Positions 50,251 to 60,114 of a DNA stretch of 64,000 nucleotides are shown piece after piece. The DNA comes from Candidatus Zipacnadia bacterium (GTDB lineage Bacteria > Armatimonadota > Zipacnadia > Zipacnadales > UBA5352). A model generated the notes under the pieces. It did no database searches, was not told the origin of the DNA, and was given only the letters and a program-made list of their open reading frames with translations. Numbering within the stretch: the first letter of the stretch is position 1; every line of letters starts with the position of its first letter. A program made the translations under genes and the position numbers. The DNA is taken from NCBI GenBank assembly GCA_029821735.1, contig JALGSU010000027.1:1-64000 (forward strand), in the 5' to 3' direction.

Positions 50251-52218
50251 TTACTCAATATGCATTTCAACGTCATCGTAGATAATCCTGCCCGCCGCGC
50301 CGTTACGCAGGAGCACGGAGACGGTGCGCGCCTGCTCATGCATCTCGAGAGTCCAGGTGGCCTGCGCCCATTCGTCGGTGGCGGGGAAGGACGGACTGCT
50401 GTCATACTGCACACGCGCGCCGTCGGCGTCTTCAGCAATGATCGAGAGGTAGGGCCGAGCGCCCTCCTCGGCCTTGTACCAGGCGCTGAGAGTGACGCTG
50501 GCGGGCGGCTGGACCCCGATGGTGCGCTGCGCCTGGACACCAATGTTGACCGCCTCGCCCACTCCCACGAGTGCCACGGCGCGCTCGCCCCCGTGAGCGT
50601 CGGCGGTCCACTCCACCACATTGTCGGCCGGTGTATTGCTCCAGCGGAAGAACGACCAGGCCGCAGGAGCGCCAACGCCAAGGCCGGGCACCTCGAAGCC
50701 AGCGTTCATCAGACCCTCTTCCTGCGCCATCGCGAGGACGCGGGCAGTGTTGGCGGGGGCCAGAGCGCGCTCCGCTTCGGAGACGCCCGCCACGCGCCAG
50801 TAGAGCCAGGCCAGAGCCGGGCACATGGACGCCGGACGGTCACTTCGGTCAAAGGCGGCCATCGCCAGATCCCAGACGCGGATATCGACTTCCCCGAGTT
50901 GGAGCCACTCCAGCTGGCTGGCATGGTCACCCTCGTTGGTGTTCACGCGCTTGCCGAAGCGCGGGTTCTCCTCATCGCCGCTCCACATGACGTCGACCCA
51001 GGTGCGGGCGAAACGCTCCAGGTCCTCGGATGTGAAGACCACTCCCCGGTGAGCGGCCTCGACGGCAAAACCGATGTCGATGGTACCATGGCTGGCGTCC
51101 TCGGGATACGATCGCACGCCCTCCTCATCTGGCAGCGGATCCCAGTAGTTCCACTCATAGGCGTCGCCATCGACCAATCGCAGGTTCTGGTGGAAGTACC
51201 CGGCCATCATGCGGGCGCGCTCGGCGCAGAGCTCCGCGCCCGGGTAGCCGGGCAGGTCGGCGAGGACGAGCAGTGTGCGCGCGGGGGCGAGATACTGGTT
51301 GTGCGGCAGGCTGTAGAGCGGGAAGCGCTGGGTTGGGTTGTCGGTGAAGAGATAGACGCCGGCGTCTTCCGAGACGGGGCGCCACCACTTCTCCCAGCGC
51401 GGGACGAAGTGCTCGTCGAGCAGCTTGAGATACTCGTCGGCCTTGGCGCGGTACTTCGGGTCGAGGCCCTCGGCGGCGTAGACCTCCTCGATGAACTGCG
51501 CGATCGGGTAGGTGACCATGCCATCGTGCACCTGGTATTCGCAGGGCTCGGGAGCCTGCGTGCGGACGAGGAACTTCGCCCCCGCGACGCCGGCGCCGGT
51601 GACCTTGAGCGGCGTGCCGGGCATGAGTTCGGAACTGGTGGGGTCGGCGTATTCGGCCTCACCGAGCACCTCGCCGGCGGTCTGGTCAGTGAAGCGGAAG
51701 CGGTCGGCGGCGATGAACTCGAGGAGGTAGTCGTGGCCGGTGATCTTGTCGCCACCGGAGCGGTAGTAGACGCGGCGGTCGCCCCTGGGGGTCGCGACGG
51801 TGATGTCCTCGCCGATGGGTTCGAGGCGGGTAACATCCACCAGCCCGACCGAGTAGTCGACGTCCTGCCACGAGAGCAAGCCGTCGCCATCGTGGTCAGA
51901 CAGGCTATCGATCATGCGGTCGGTGTGATCGATCATCTTGTCGAGCCAGTATGTGTCGCGGATCGCGTACCAGCACATCATGTAGTTGCGCAGGTACGAC
52001 GACTCGCGCCAGCCAAGGCCGCCTGAAGTGTCGGCGTCGGAGGAGCCTATGCCGTCGCGGTGGAGTGCGTCATACATCTGGTAGCTGGCCACCACGTCAG
52101 CGATCTGCCCGTCCAACTCAGCGGCGATCGCGTCGCGGTCGGCGTCCGTGAGAGCTGCGTGCACGCAAAGAGGCGTGAGCAGGGCGAGGCAGACAGTCAT
52201 GGCAGCCAGCGCGGACAT
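50251..52218 (-). CDS. Secreted alpha/alpha-barrel protein with C-terminal binding module
   Basis: The 655-aa protein starts 7 nt after GGGAGG and has a signal peptide (to about residue 21). Residues about 25-480 are helical, with repeated aromatic/Gly motifs (YLRNYMMCWYAIRDTYWLDKM, GYFHQNLRLVDGDAYEWNYWD, EDASHGTIDIGFAVEAAHRG) like six-hairpin glycosidases, lyases and C5-epimerases. The C-terminal 150 residues form a jelly-roll binding module (NAGFEVPGLGVGAPAAWSFF to DDVEMHIE). DHDGDGLLSWQDV is a single EF-hand/dockerin-like calcium loop. The substrate is unknown; the association with GH51 suggests plant-type glycans. Confidence 0.86.
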   Translation of the reverse strand: MSALAAMTVCLALLTPLCVHAALTDADRDAIAAELDGQIADVVASYQMYDALHRDGIGSSDADTSGGLGWRESSYLRNYMMCWYAIRDTYWLDKMIDHTDRMIDSLSDHDGDGLLSWQDVDYSVGLVDVTRLEPIGEDITVATPRGDRRVYYRSGGDKITGHDYLLEFIAADRFRFTDQTAGEVLGEAEYADPTSSELMPGTPLKVTGAGVAGAKFLVRTQAPEPCEYQVHDGMVTYPIAQFIEEVYAAEGLDPKYRAKADEYLKLLDEHFVPRWEKWWRPVSEDAGVYLFTDNPTQRFPLYSLPHNQYLAPARTLLVLADLPGYPGAELCAERARMMAGYFHQNLRLVDGDAYEWNYWDPLPDEEGVRSYPEDASHGTIDIGFAVEAAHRGVVFTSEDLERFARTWVDVMWSGDEENPRFGKRVNTNEGDHASQLEWLQLGEVDIRVWDLAMAAFDRSDRPASMCPALAWLYWRVAGVSEAERALAPANTARVLAMAQEEGLMNAGFEVPGLGVGAPAAWSFFRWSNTPADNVVEWTADAHGGERAVALVGVGEAVNIGVQAQRTIGVQPPASVTLSAWYKAEEGARPYLSIIAEDADGARVQYDSSPSFPATDEWAQATWTLEMHEQARTVSVLLRNGAAGRIIYDDVEMHIE

Positions 52219-52255
52219 GTCGGACCTCCCAGTCGAGCAGCTATGGATGGGCGGA

Positions 52256-53515
52256 TCAGGTCTTGCGCTCCTCGGTCTTCGCGGCCGGGAAGAGGATGTT
52301 GTTGAGGATCAGCCGGTAGCCGGGAGAGTGCCGGTGCAGCGAGAGGTCAGTGGGCGGCTCGCCGATGATGTGCGCGTAGTCTTCGGGATCGTGCCCGCCG
52401 AGGAAAGTGAAGGTCCCATCCACGTAGTCACCGTGGATGTACTTGACCTTGTCCTGACCGGGGGAGTCGCCCAATATCACCACGTTGTCTTTCAGACAGC
52501 TTCGGCGGAAGGCGCTGGTCTGACCGAGGAAGTCGGCGACCTGGCCGGTGTGACACTGAGTGAGCATGGTCGGGATCGGGTCCTGCTTGGCCGAGAACTC
52601 GAAGAGCTCGAAAACCTGGCCTTGCGAGACGAAGCTCGAAGGCCCCGGCGAGACGTCGATATCGGCCAACTCCTGAGCGTAGGGGTCTATGACAAGGTGG
52701 AAGTCGTCGAAGGCCATGGTGGCGGCGAAGTCAAGACTGGTCTGGACCGCGGGGTCCATCGGGGTGCCATCAATGGGCGCGGGAACGACGTCCAGGCCCT
52801 GTGAGGCGAGGGCAATGTCCATGGTGTCCGCCGCCGAGCACATGGCGAAGAGGAAGCCGCCCTCGGCCACCCATGCGGCTATGGTCGCTGCGACGGACTT
52901 CTTGGCCGCCTGCACCGATGGGAAGCCCAGTTCGTCGGCGACGGCGCGGGACTCGACGACCTGGCGGCGATACCAGGGCTCGTTGCCGAAACTGGCGAAG
53001 AAGCGCCCGAAGTTGCCGGTGAAATCCTCGTGGTGCAGATGCAGCCAGTCATACTCAGCAAGACCGCCGGTGAGCACGTCGCGATCCCACAGTTTGTCAT
53101 ACTCGACTTCAGCGTAGGCGAGCGCGAGTGTGACGGCGTCATCCCACGGCTCATTGTAGGGCGGCACGTAGACGGCGATGCGCGCGGCCTTGGTCAGGTG
53201 GATGCGCTGCATGTTCTCTTCTTGGATCAGCGCGTAGATCGCCGCAACTTCCATCTCACCTATGGGCTGAACGGTCACGCCGAGTTCGGAGGCGCGAGCG
53301 CGCACGTCAGGGGAGTCGGGCAGCACGAAAGCGCCTGCGCGATAGTTGATGAGCCACTCGCACTCGTACTCGCGGGGCTCCTGCAGGCACCAATGGGTGA
53401 GCCCATAGGCACGCAGGTGATCCGCCTGAGCATCATCCATGGGCACCAGCAGCGTCTGGGCTGATGCGGAGAGCGCGAGGGTCAGCGCCAGAGTTGAGGT
53501 CAAGAGACGCGGCAT
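52256..53515 (-). CDS. Secreted protein of the type often labelled asparagine synthetase B
   Basis: The 419-aa protein has a signal peptide (cleavage near ASAQT), then LLVPMDDAQADHLRAYGLTHWCLQ and CEWLINYRAGAFVLPDS. This N-terminus belongs to secreted proteins of Bacteroidota and relatives that databases tend to call asparagine synthetase B, although no synthetase or PP-loop motif is present. The body looks amidotransferase/Rossmann-like (GGFLFAMCSAADTMDIAL, FTFLGGHDPEDY, HRHSPGYRLILNNILF). Its start lies 2 nt after the GH51 stop with GGAG overlapping that stop, so the two are tightly coupled. The actual function is unknown. Confidence 0.83.
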   Translation of the reverse strand: MPRLLTSTLALTLALSASAQTLLVPMDDAQADHLRAYGLTHWCLQEPREYECEWLINYRAGAFVLPDSPDVRARASELGVTVQPIGEMEVAAIYALIQEENMQRIHLTKAARIAVYVPPYNEPWDDAVTLALAYAEVEYDKLWDRDVLTGGLAEYDWLHLHHEDFTGNFGRFFASFGNEPWYRRQVVESRAVADELGFPSVQAAKKSVAATIAAWVAEGGFLFAMCSAADTMDIALASQGLDVVPAPIDGTPMDPAVQTSLDFAATMAFDDFHLVIDPYAQELADIDVSPGPSSFVSQGQVFELFEFSAKQDPIPTMLTQCHTGQVADFLGQTSAFRRSCLKDNVVILGDSPGQDKVKYIHGDYVDGTFTFLGGHDPEDYAHIIGEPPTDLSLHRHSPGYRLILNNILFPAAKTEERKT

Positions 53516-53517
53516 GG

Positions 53518-55371
53518 TTACTCCAGTCCCAGCGTGATGACGGTGGCCGAGTGGGCCGGGAAAGTGTGCGTGAACGTGTCGCCGGACGCGTCGACATCGG
53601 CGAGGCTGATGCTGACGGCGTCAGGCGCGGCCTCGGAGCCAGTGGCGCGCGCTGACTCGCCGGAGAGTTCGGCAGCTGTGGCCGAGGAGATCGTCCGGCC
53701 ATCGGCGAGCGTGATTTGCGCCGACAGGTCGTCGGTCATGTGGCGGTTGACGACCGAGAGCGCCAGCACCTGACCATCCTCCGACGCCGTGGCAGACGCG
53801 TCAAGGTAAGGGACGTCGGGCATGGCCGGAATGTTGCCGAACTCGGGTGAGGAGAAGGTCGGGCCATCAGTTTCGCAGGCCACGCAGACGGGCTGGCAAC
53901 TGCCGGTGTAGAGCCGGAAGGCGTGGTAAAGTGGCGTGCCCCAGGCGGCCGAGGGTGAGGTGACGATGGCGGGCAGGACGTTGACGAGCTGCGCCAGGTT
54001 GGCCATGGTCACGCGATCGCACAGCCGGTGCATGCAGTTGAAGACGCCAGCGGCGAAGAGACCGTCGCGCAGTTCGTAGCGCTCCGCGATGCCAGTGTCG
54101 CCAGTCGCGTCGAGCCAGACGTTCCACTCGTCGAAGGCGATGCCGACGCCGCTGCCCTCGCCCATCACCTCGTCGATGGTGGCGGCAACCAGGCGCAGGC
54201 GGCGGTCGATGTCCAGCGGGGCGGCGACGATCGAGTGATACATCTCCGACTGCTTCGCGTCGTCACGCTTGTGCGGACCGTACCAGTGCACCGCGAGGTA
54301 GTCCATCGCCTCGCCGGCGATCTCGAGCACGGTCCGGTTCCAGTCAGGATGAGCGACGGGGTCCGCGCCGACAGCGATCAGCTTGATGTCCGGGTCGGCA
54401 GCGCGCATGCGCTCGGCGAACTGCACGAAGAGGCGGGCGTAGTCGGCCGCGGGGACGTTGCCGATTTCCCAACTGCCATAGGTCTCGTTGCCGATGCCCC
54501 AGTATTTCACACCGTGGGGGGTCGGGTAGCCTTCCTCGGCACGCGCGCGCCCCCACTCGCTCGCAGCCGGACCGTTGCAGTACTGCACCCAGGCGGCAGC
54601 GTCCTCGGCACTGGCCGAACCAGTGTTGACGCAGATGTAGGGCTCAGTCTCCACGGCTCGGCACCAGGTGATGTACTCGTTGGTGCCAAAGTCATTGGGC
54701 TCGAAATCGCGCCAGGCAGGCTCGAAGCGGACCGGGCGGCGGTCGCGCGGGCCAATGCCATCGCGCCACTGATAGGCGTCAGCGAAGCAGCCACCGGGCC
54801 AGCGGATGACGGGTGGGTTGATGAGCTTGACCATGTCGAGGACGTCAGAGCGCAGGCCGCCACGCGCTCGGGCCTCGGCGGGCATGAGACTGGCTTCGCG
54901 GACGAGCAACTCACCGCTGCCACAGGCGGCAATGGTCAGGGCCGCATCATCCGCGTCCCATCGGGCGGGAAGCTGCACATCGAGGCGTTCCCAGCGACCG
55001 GCAGGAGCGGAGCGGGTGACCGTGGCGCCACCGAGGGATATCCGAATCTGGCGGACCTTCCCGGAAGTCTGCACCGAGCATTGCAGACTGTAGGCCCCGC
55101 CGGCGCGCACGCACAGGCCGCCATGGCTGACGCCTCGGAAAAGGGCGTCATCGCGCAAGAGGCGCAGGCGGATATGGGCGCCTGCCTCCACATCGTGCTC
55201 GAGATGGGCCAACACGTCGGGGTTGCGCACGCCGACCGTCCACGGAAGCATCTCCGCCCAGATCCCGCCGTTGATGCAACGGCCGAGATGCTCGATGAAG
55301 TGCCCGTAGATGTCGGGGTTGATGACGCCGATACGCTGGCTGGTGTCGACCGTGATTGTGGCGTCGGCCAT
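53518..55371 (-). CDS. Alpha-L-arabinofuranosidase, GH51
   Basis: This 617-aa enzyme lacks a signal peptide and is cytoplasmic, typical of GH51. The start at 55371 follows GGGAG; the longer frame upstream overlaps the next gene and is rejected. Motifs are INPDIYGHFIEHLGRCINGG at the N-terminus, VIRWPGGCFADAYQW, the acid/base Glu in YWGIGNETYGSWE and the nucleophile Glu in GIAFDEWNVW, with an all-beta C-terminal domain (HTFPAHSATVITLGLE). It removes arabinofuranosyl groups from imported oligosaccharides. It has a carbohydrate-binding-like insert at about 70-150, a feature of a subset of the family. It shares an operon with comF and a URO-D-like gene. Confidence 0.94.
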   Translation of the reverse strand: MADATITVDTSQRIGVINPDIYGHFIEHLGRCINGGIWAEMLPWTVGVRNPDVLAHLEHDVEAGAHIRLRLLRDDALFRGVSHGGLCVRAGGAYSLQCSVQTSGKVRQIRISLGGATVTRSAPAGRWERLDVQLPARWDADDAALTIAACGSGELLVREASLMPAEARARGGLRSDVLDMVKLINPPVIRWPGGCFADAYQWRDGIGPRDRRPVRFEPAWRDFEPNDFGTNEYITWCRAVETEPYICVNTGSASAEDAAAWVQYCNGPAASEWGRARAEEGYPTPHGVKYWGIGNETYGSWEIGNVPAADYARLFVQFAERMRAADPDIKLIAVGADPVAHPDWNRTVLEIAGEAMDYLAVHWYGPHKRDDAKQSEMYHSIVAAPLDIDRRLRLVAATIDEVMGEGSGVGIAFDEWNVWLDATGDTGIAERYELRDGLFAAGVFNCMHRLCDRVTMANLAQLVNVLPAIVTSPSAAWGTPLYHAFRLYTGSCQPVCVACETDGPTFSSPEFGNIPAMPDVPYLDASATASEDGQVLALSVVNRHMTDDLSAQITLADGRTISSATAAELSGESARATGSEAAPDAVSISLADVDASGDTFTHTFPAHSATVITLGLE

Positions 55372-55402
55372 CGGATTCACTCCCTGTCGCGCGACCCCGG
55401 GG

Positions 55403-56461
55403 TCAGAAGGTGACGCCAAGGGCCTCCTCGTAGATCGCGAGCACGTTCTCGATGGGCGTGTCGGGCTGGATGCAGTGAGCGGGACTGAGGATGTATCCTC
55501 CGCCCGCCCCGACGATCTCGATGCGCTCGCGCACTTCGCGACGCACGTCCTCGACGGTGCCATGGGGCAACGTGTGCTGAGTGCTGACCAGACCGCAGAA
55601 GGTGAGACGGTCACCGTACAGGCGCTTGATGGTGGGCGGGTCCATGCCGGGCGGCTCCGGCTGCATCGCGTCGAGGATGTCGAGCCCCATCTCGATGTAA
55701 GTCGGCATGATGTCGCTGGTATCGCCGCATGAGTGCAGCATGGCCAGGGCGCCGAACTCGTGCGCAAGATCAATGAACGGCTGCAGGCGGGGGACGAAGA
55801 ACTCGTCGAAGATATGCGGCGGGAACATGCGGCCGCGCTGGCTGCCGCAGTCCTCGCCGATACACAGGATGTCTATCGCACCGTCGGCGGCTTCGAGACC
55901 GCGGCGGCAGTAGTCGAGGAAATGGTCGACGCGGTGGTCGATGACCGCTATGCCGACCGGATCGGCGGTCATGATGTCGAGCATGACCTGCTCCATGCCC
56001 CGGCCTCGGGAGACACCGTTGAGGATATCGGGGATGCCGGCGCCGCCGAAGCAGACGGCGTATTCGCTGAGGGTCTCGCAACGCGCGCGCAGGTCGGTGA
56101 AGTCATATTCGTCGACTGAGGGCCAGGGGTATGCTTCGACATCGTCCATGGTCTCGATCAGAGCGAGGGGCAGCTCGGTGGCCTCGGAATAGGTGCCGGC
56201 CTCGTAGTGGCAGACAGTGTAACCGGCGCCCCACATGTCGTAGCGGTCGGCATTCCCGGGGAGGCCGGGCCCGGGGCGCAACTCGCCACACCAACCGGCG
56301 CCGATCGAACGCAGATCGATGCCGAAGGCCTCGCGCAGGTCTCGTCCGGCAAAGAACTCGACCAATTGCGCCTGGATTTCCGGAGTGAGATAGACCTGCA
56401 GCGGCACGCGATCGGTCTCCTCGTGTCGGCAGGCCGCGAGAACGCGTTCCTTGGAGGTCAT
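55403..56461 (-). CDS. Uroporphyrinogen-decarboxylase-like (URO-D) family protein, second copy
   Basis: The 352-aa protein begins MTSKERVLAACRHEETDRVPLQVYL and shows SCGDTSDIMPTYIEMGLDIL and the C-terminal GGYILSPAHCIQPDTPIENVLAIYE. The motif order is the same as in the paralog at 27568. The start codon overlaps the comF stop by one base (TGATG), with GGGGAG just upstream. As with its paralog, a methyltransferase-like role is more likely than haem synthesis, and the substrate is unknown. Confidence 0.92.
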   Translation of the reverse strand: MTSKERVLAACRHEETDRVPLQVYLTPEIQAQLVEFFAGRDLREAFGIDLRSIGAGWCGELRPGPGLPGNADRYDMWGAGYTVCHYEAGTYSEATELPLALIETMDDVEAYPWPSVDEYDFTDLRARCETLSEYAVCFGGAGIPDILNGVSRGRGMEQVMLDIMTADPVGIAVIDHRVDHFLDYCRRGLEAADGAIDILCIGEDCGSQRGRMFPPHIFDEFFVPRLQPFIDLAHEFGALAMLHSCGDTSDIMPTYIEMGLDILDAMQPEPPGMDPPTIKRLYGDRLTFCGLVSTQHTLPHGTVEDVRREVRERIEIVGAGGGYILSPAHCIQPDTPIENVLAIYEEALGVTF

Positions 56462-57249
56462 CACTCGTCTCCCCATAGTCCGTCAGGATCGCCAGCACCC
56501 CTGAACGAAGCCGGGTGCCAGACTGGCGCGACGCGGGCCACGGTCAGAGCATAGACGTCAGCGACGCCGGCCTTGCGCAAGGTTCGGGCGCACTCGATGA
56601 TGGTGGCGCCAGTGGTGAAGACATCGTCCACGAGTATCACCGAACGCCCACCCAAGCGCCAGGTCTTGCGCGCTTCGAAAGCCCCGCGAACGTTCTGGAG
56701 ACGCTTGCGGCCCCGCACCTGGACCTGCGGCGTGGTGTCGCGGGTGCGCTCAAGCACATCATCCCAGACAGGCAGCCCCAGCCCCTCGGCAAGCGGCTGG
56801 CAGAGCAGTGAGGCCTGGTCGAAACCGCGCCATGCCAGCCGGCGCGAGTGCAGAGGCACAGGCACGATTGCGTCAGCAGCAGCGAAGGGCAGACCGCCAG
56901 GGCCCCCAGCCAGCGCCAGGTCGGCCAACATACCCCCGAAGACCGGGCCGAGGAGCCGGCGGCCGTGGAACTTGTAGCGCAGGATCGCGTCGCGCATGGG
57001 CCCCGTGTACAGACCGACAGCGCGGGCACCTGTGAAGTACCGACCGGTCTGACACTCGCTGCACAGTTGCGGGCGCCTGATCGCCGGCTCAAAAGGCACG
57101 CCACAGCACACGCAGAGAGGCTCTGCAATGAACTCCACCTCGCCGCGACACGTCTCACAGAAGGGTGAATCGCGCAACTCGCCACACACCTGGCAGCGTG
57201 GTGGGAAGATCAGATCGGCGAGCTGGCGGGAGACATTCGCAAGCGACAT
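56461..57249 (-). CDS. comF: ComF family phosphoribosyltransferase-like protein
   Basis: The 262-aa protein starts with a zinc-finger-like region (CQVCGELRDSPFCETC, then CVCCG and CSEC, residues about 18-68). A PRTase fold follows with PVPLHSRRLAWRGFDQA and the PRPP-binding VILVDDVFTTGATI. ComF/GntX proteins are linked to DNA uptake. It is the first gene of the minus-strand operon leading to URO-D and GH51 and is transcribed divergently from the M16 peptidase gene. Confidence 0.95.
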   Translation of the reverse strand: MSLANVSRQLADLIFPPRCQVCGELRDSPFCETCRGEVEFIAEPLCVCCGVPFEPAIRRPQLCSECQTGRYFTGARAVGLYTGPMRDAILRYKFHGRRLLGPVFGGMLADLALAGGPGGLPFAAADAIVPVPLHSRRLAWRGFDQASLLCQPLAEGLGLPVWDDVLERTRDTTPQVQVRGRKRLQNVRGAFEARKTWRLGGRSVILVDDVFTTGATIIECARTLRKAGVADVYALTVARVAPVWHPASFRGAGDPDGLWGDE

Positions 57250-57369
57250 GAGTGATGGTGAGGCAATTCGCCTCGTGAGGGGCAGCCGCCTCCATTCGGG
57301 GGCGATTAGCGTGCTCGCGGGACTTGGGAAAGAGCGCGCTGCGGGCCCCTTAACACCCGGGGGCTTTCG

Positions 57370-57398
57370 TTGACAGAGGAAGAGCGCTGTGTTACCAT
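57370..57398 (+). promoter_or_regulatory. Sigma70-type promoter for the M16 peptidase gene
   Basis: A consensus TTGACA (57370-57375) is separated by 17 nt from TACCAT (57393-57398), which is preceded by an extended TGT. The start codon is 66 nt downstream. This is one of the two best promoter matches in the window. Confidence 0.7.
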
Positions 57399-57463
57399 TT
57401 CGTGAGAGTGCGCGGACCCTCTGGGCCGGGCGCTCATATATGATTTAAGAGGTGTGTGGTTCG

Positions 57464-60061
57464 ATGATGAGGCACGCCGGTAGGACGCTCACAGGCTTTG
57501 CGGTGCTGATGATGGCGACGGCCCTGAGTTGGGCCGCGCCAGTGGTGGAGACACTGCCCAACGGTTGCCGACTGGTGGTCGAGGAGGACCACTCGCGGCC
57601 GGTGGCGGCGCTGCGCGTGTACGTTGGGGTTGGCTCGGCGCTGGAAGGCAAGTGGCTGGGCGCGGGCATGACCCACTTCCTCGAGCACGCTATAAATGAG
57701 GGTACGCCGACTCGCACACGCGAGGAGGTCAGCAGACTCGTCGAGAGTCTGGGGAACAACTCCAATGCCTACACCACGCGTGACCACACCTGCTATTACA
57801 TTACCACCGCGGGCGACTTGATCGATAAGGCGATCGACCTGTACGCGGAGTTCACGCTGACCCCGTCGCTGCCCGAGGAACACGTGGAGACGCAGCGAGG
57901 GATCATCCTGCGGGAGATGGCAATGGGCGACGATGAGCCCGGGCGGCTCATCTACCAACTGTTCGCCGAGACTATGTTCCTGCAACACCCGCATCGCTAT
58001 CGGATCATCGGTTATCCAGAGGCATTCACTGCGGTCACGCGAGACGAACTGGCGGAGTTCCACCGACTGTGGTATGTGCCGGACAACATCGTGGTGGTCG
58101 TGGTCGGCGATGTGGACGGCAAAGAGGTGCTGGCGCAACTGCGCGAGGCGTTCGGAGCGGCGCCTCGGCGTGCGTATCCGTCAGTTGAGCTGCTGAGCGA
58201 GCCGAGTCAGTTGGCGCCTCGGCGACGCTGGCAGACAAAGGAAGGCATGGGGCGCGCCTACCTGCAGATGGGTTGGCGGACCGTCAGTATCTTCCACGAA
58301 GACCTGTATCCGCTGGACGTGCTGGCCTACTACCTGAGCGCCGGGGACTCGGCGCCGCTGACAGCGAAGCTGCGCGACGAGCTGGAACTTGTGGACAGCG
58401 TGGGGTGCTACTCGGCAACACCGTGGTATGACGCCGGGCAGTTCGTGCTGTCGGCGGTCATGGACCCGGCGAACGTCACCAAGGCGGAGGAGGCAATGCT
58501 GGCCGAGGTGATGCGGGTGCGTGACCACCCGCCGACCCGGGCGGATCTGGCGCGGGTGCAGCGGCAGAAGCGGGTGGCGGAAGTGTATGGGCAAGAGAGC
58601 GCGGAGGACCGGGCAGCGGCGCTGGGGCGGAATCTGATGATTACCGGAGACGTGAACTTCTCGGATCGCTATCTGGACGGTATAGCACAGGTGACGCCCG
58701 CGCAGATCAGGCAGGTAATCGACCGGTATTTCCGGCCAGAGAACCTTTGCGTGGCAGTGCTCTCGCCCACAGAGGAGCCCAAGCAACGCGACCGGACAGC
58801 CGACGACGACGGGGCATCGGAAACGCAGATACGTAAGCTCGACAACGGGCTTACGGTGGTAGTTCGCGAGAATCACACGCAGCCGCTGGTGAGTGTATCG
58901 ACAGCGACCATGGGCGGGCTGCGCTACGAGAGCGCGCAGACGGCCGGCATCACATCACTGATGGCGAGCATGCTGGTGCGGGGAGCGGCAGGCAAGAGCC
59001 GCGAGGCGATCGCCGAAGCCGTGGACCGGGCGGGCGGAGCACTGGAGCCTTACTCGGGCCGCAACAGCTTTGGGGTGAACGCGAGCTTCATGGCGGAGGA
59101 CCTGCCTCTGGCACTGCAACTGACAACGGATGTGCTGCTGCGGCCAACCTTCCCTGAAGATGAACTGGAGTCGCAGAGGCGGTTGGCGCTGGCGAGCATC
59201 GAGGGCCGGCAGGACAACGTGGAGAGCGTGGCATTCGAGGCGTTGCTCGGGCAGGTGTTCACCGTCCACCCGTATCGATTCATGCCGGGCGGGACGGCCG
59301 AATCAGTGACGGCGCTCACGCGGGACGATGTGGCGGCCTTCCACTCGGCGTATGCGACGGTGAACGGCAGCGTGCTGGTGGTGTGCGGGGATGTGGACGC
59401 CGAGGACGTATTCGGGCAGGTGAGCGAGTTGCTGGCAGCCGCGCCAGCTCATGCCCAGGAGCCGCCTTCGCCCCCCGCGGAGCCGGCGATCGTGCAGCGA
59501 CGCGAGAAGATCATCGAGCGCGCGCAGCAGCAGGCCATCGTGGCCTACGGTTTCCACGGGCTCACGGTCGCTGATCCCGACAACCCGGCGATGGATGTGC
59601 TGGACGCAGCGTTCTCGGGGATGGGCTTCCCCGGTGGCAGGCTGCACGACACACTGCGCGGTCAGCAACTGGTGTATTTCGCGCACGCAATGTCAATCGG
59701 CGGCGTGGACCCGGGCGCCTTCGTCATCTATGCGGGCTGCCAGCCGGAGAAAGTGGACACCGTCAAGAGCGAGATCGAGCGCCTGGTCGGGGAGATTACC
59801 ACAGCGCCGATCAGCGCCGAGGAACTCGAGCGAGCCAAGAGCATGTGCATCGCCGCCGAGCTGGTGGACCTGCAGACCAACGGGTCACTGGCGCAGACGA
59901 TGTCGCTGACCGAACTGTACGGGCTGGGCGCGAGTGACTGGGAGAGCTACGCGGAGCGCGTGGAGGCAGTTACTGCAGATGACGTGATGGCGCTGGCGGC
60001 ACGCGTCCTCGACATGGAGCGGAGCGCGCTGGTGGTGACCAGGCCGGGAGACGGTGGTTAG
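57464..60061 (+). CDS. M16-family zinc metallopeptidase (two-domain, exported)
   Basis: The 865-aa protein has a signal peptide (to about residue 25) and two M16 halves. The first carries the inverted zinc motif HFLEH (MTHFLEHAINEGT, about residue 70) and the downstream Glu in ETQRGIILREM. The second half (from about 450, DNGLTVVVRENHTQP) lacks HxxEH and is the regular non-catalytic partner domain. The two together form the peptide-enclosing chamber in one chain. It is expressed from a good promoter. The next gene starts 54 nt downstream and may be co-transcribed. Likely role: degradation of peptides in the periplasm. Confidence 0.94.
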   Translation: MMRHAGRTLTGFAVLMMATALSWAAPVVETLPNGCRLVVEEDHSRPVAALRVYVGVGSALEGKWLGAGMTHFLEHAINEGTPTRTREEVSRLVESLGNNSNAYTTRDHTCYYITTAGDLIDKAIDLYAEFTLTPSLPEEHVETQRGIILREMAMGDDEPGRLIYQLFAETMFLQHPHRYRIIGYPEAFTAVTRDELAEFHRLWYVPDNIVVVVVGDVDGKEVLAQLREAFGAAPRRAYPSVELLSEPSQLAPRRRWQTKEGMGRAYLQMGWRTVSIFHEDLYPLDVLAYYLSAGDSAPLTAKLRDELELVDSVGCYSATPWYDAGQFVLSAVMDPANVTKAEEAMLAEVMRVRDHPPTRADLARVQRQKRVAEVYGQESAEDRAAALGRNLMITGDVNFSDRYLDGIAQVTPAQIRQVIDRYFRPENLCVAVLSPTEEPKQRDRTADDDGASETQIRKLDNGLTVVVRENHTQPLVSVSTATMGGLRYESAQTAGITSLMASMLVRGAAGKSREAIAEAVDRAGGALEPYSGRNSFGVNASFMAEDLPLALQLTTDVLLRPTFPEDELESQRRLALASIEGRQDNVESVAFEALLGQVFTVHPYRFMPGGTAESVTALTRDDVAAFHSAYATVNGSVLVVCGDVDAEDVFGQVSELLAAAPAHAQEPPSPPAEPAIVQRREKIIERAQQQAIVAYGFHGLTVADPDNPAMDVLDAAFSGMGFPGGRLHDTLRGQQLVYFAHAMSIGGVDPGAFVIYAGCQPEKVDTVKSEIERLVGEITTAPISAEELERAKSMCIAAELVDLQTNGSLAQTMSLTELYGLGASDWESYAERVEAVTADDVMALAARVLDMERSALVVTRPGDGG

Positions 60062-60114
60062 CAGAGACGCGGAGATCGCGGCCCGCGGGGCGCAAGTTCG
60101 GAGTGAAATGCGAC

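Noticed and set aside
55372..55773. N-terminal extension of the GH51 gene
   Set aside because: The extension overlaps the URO-D gene in another frame and lacks GH51 similarity; ATG 55371 has a good ribosome site and the correct family N-terminus.
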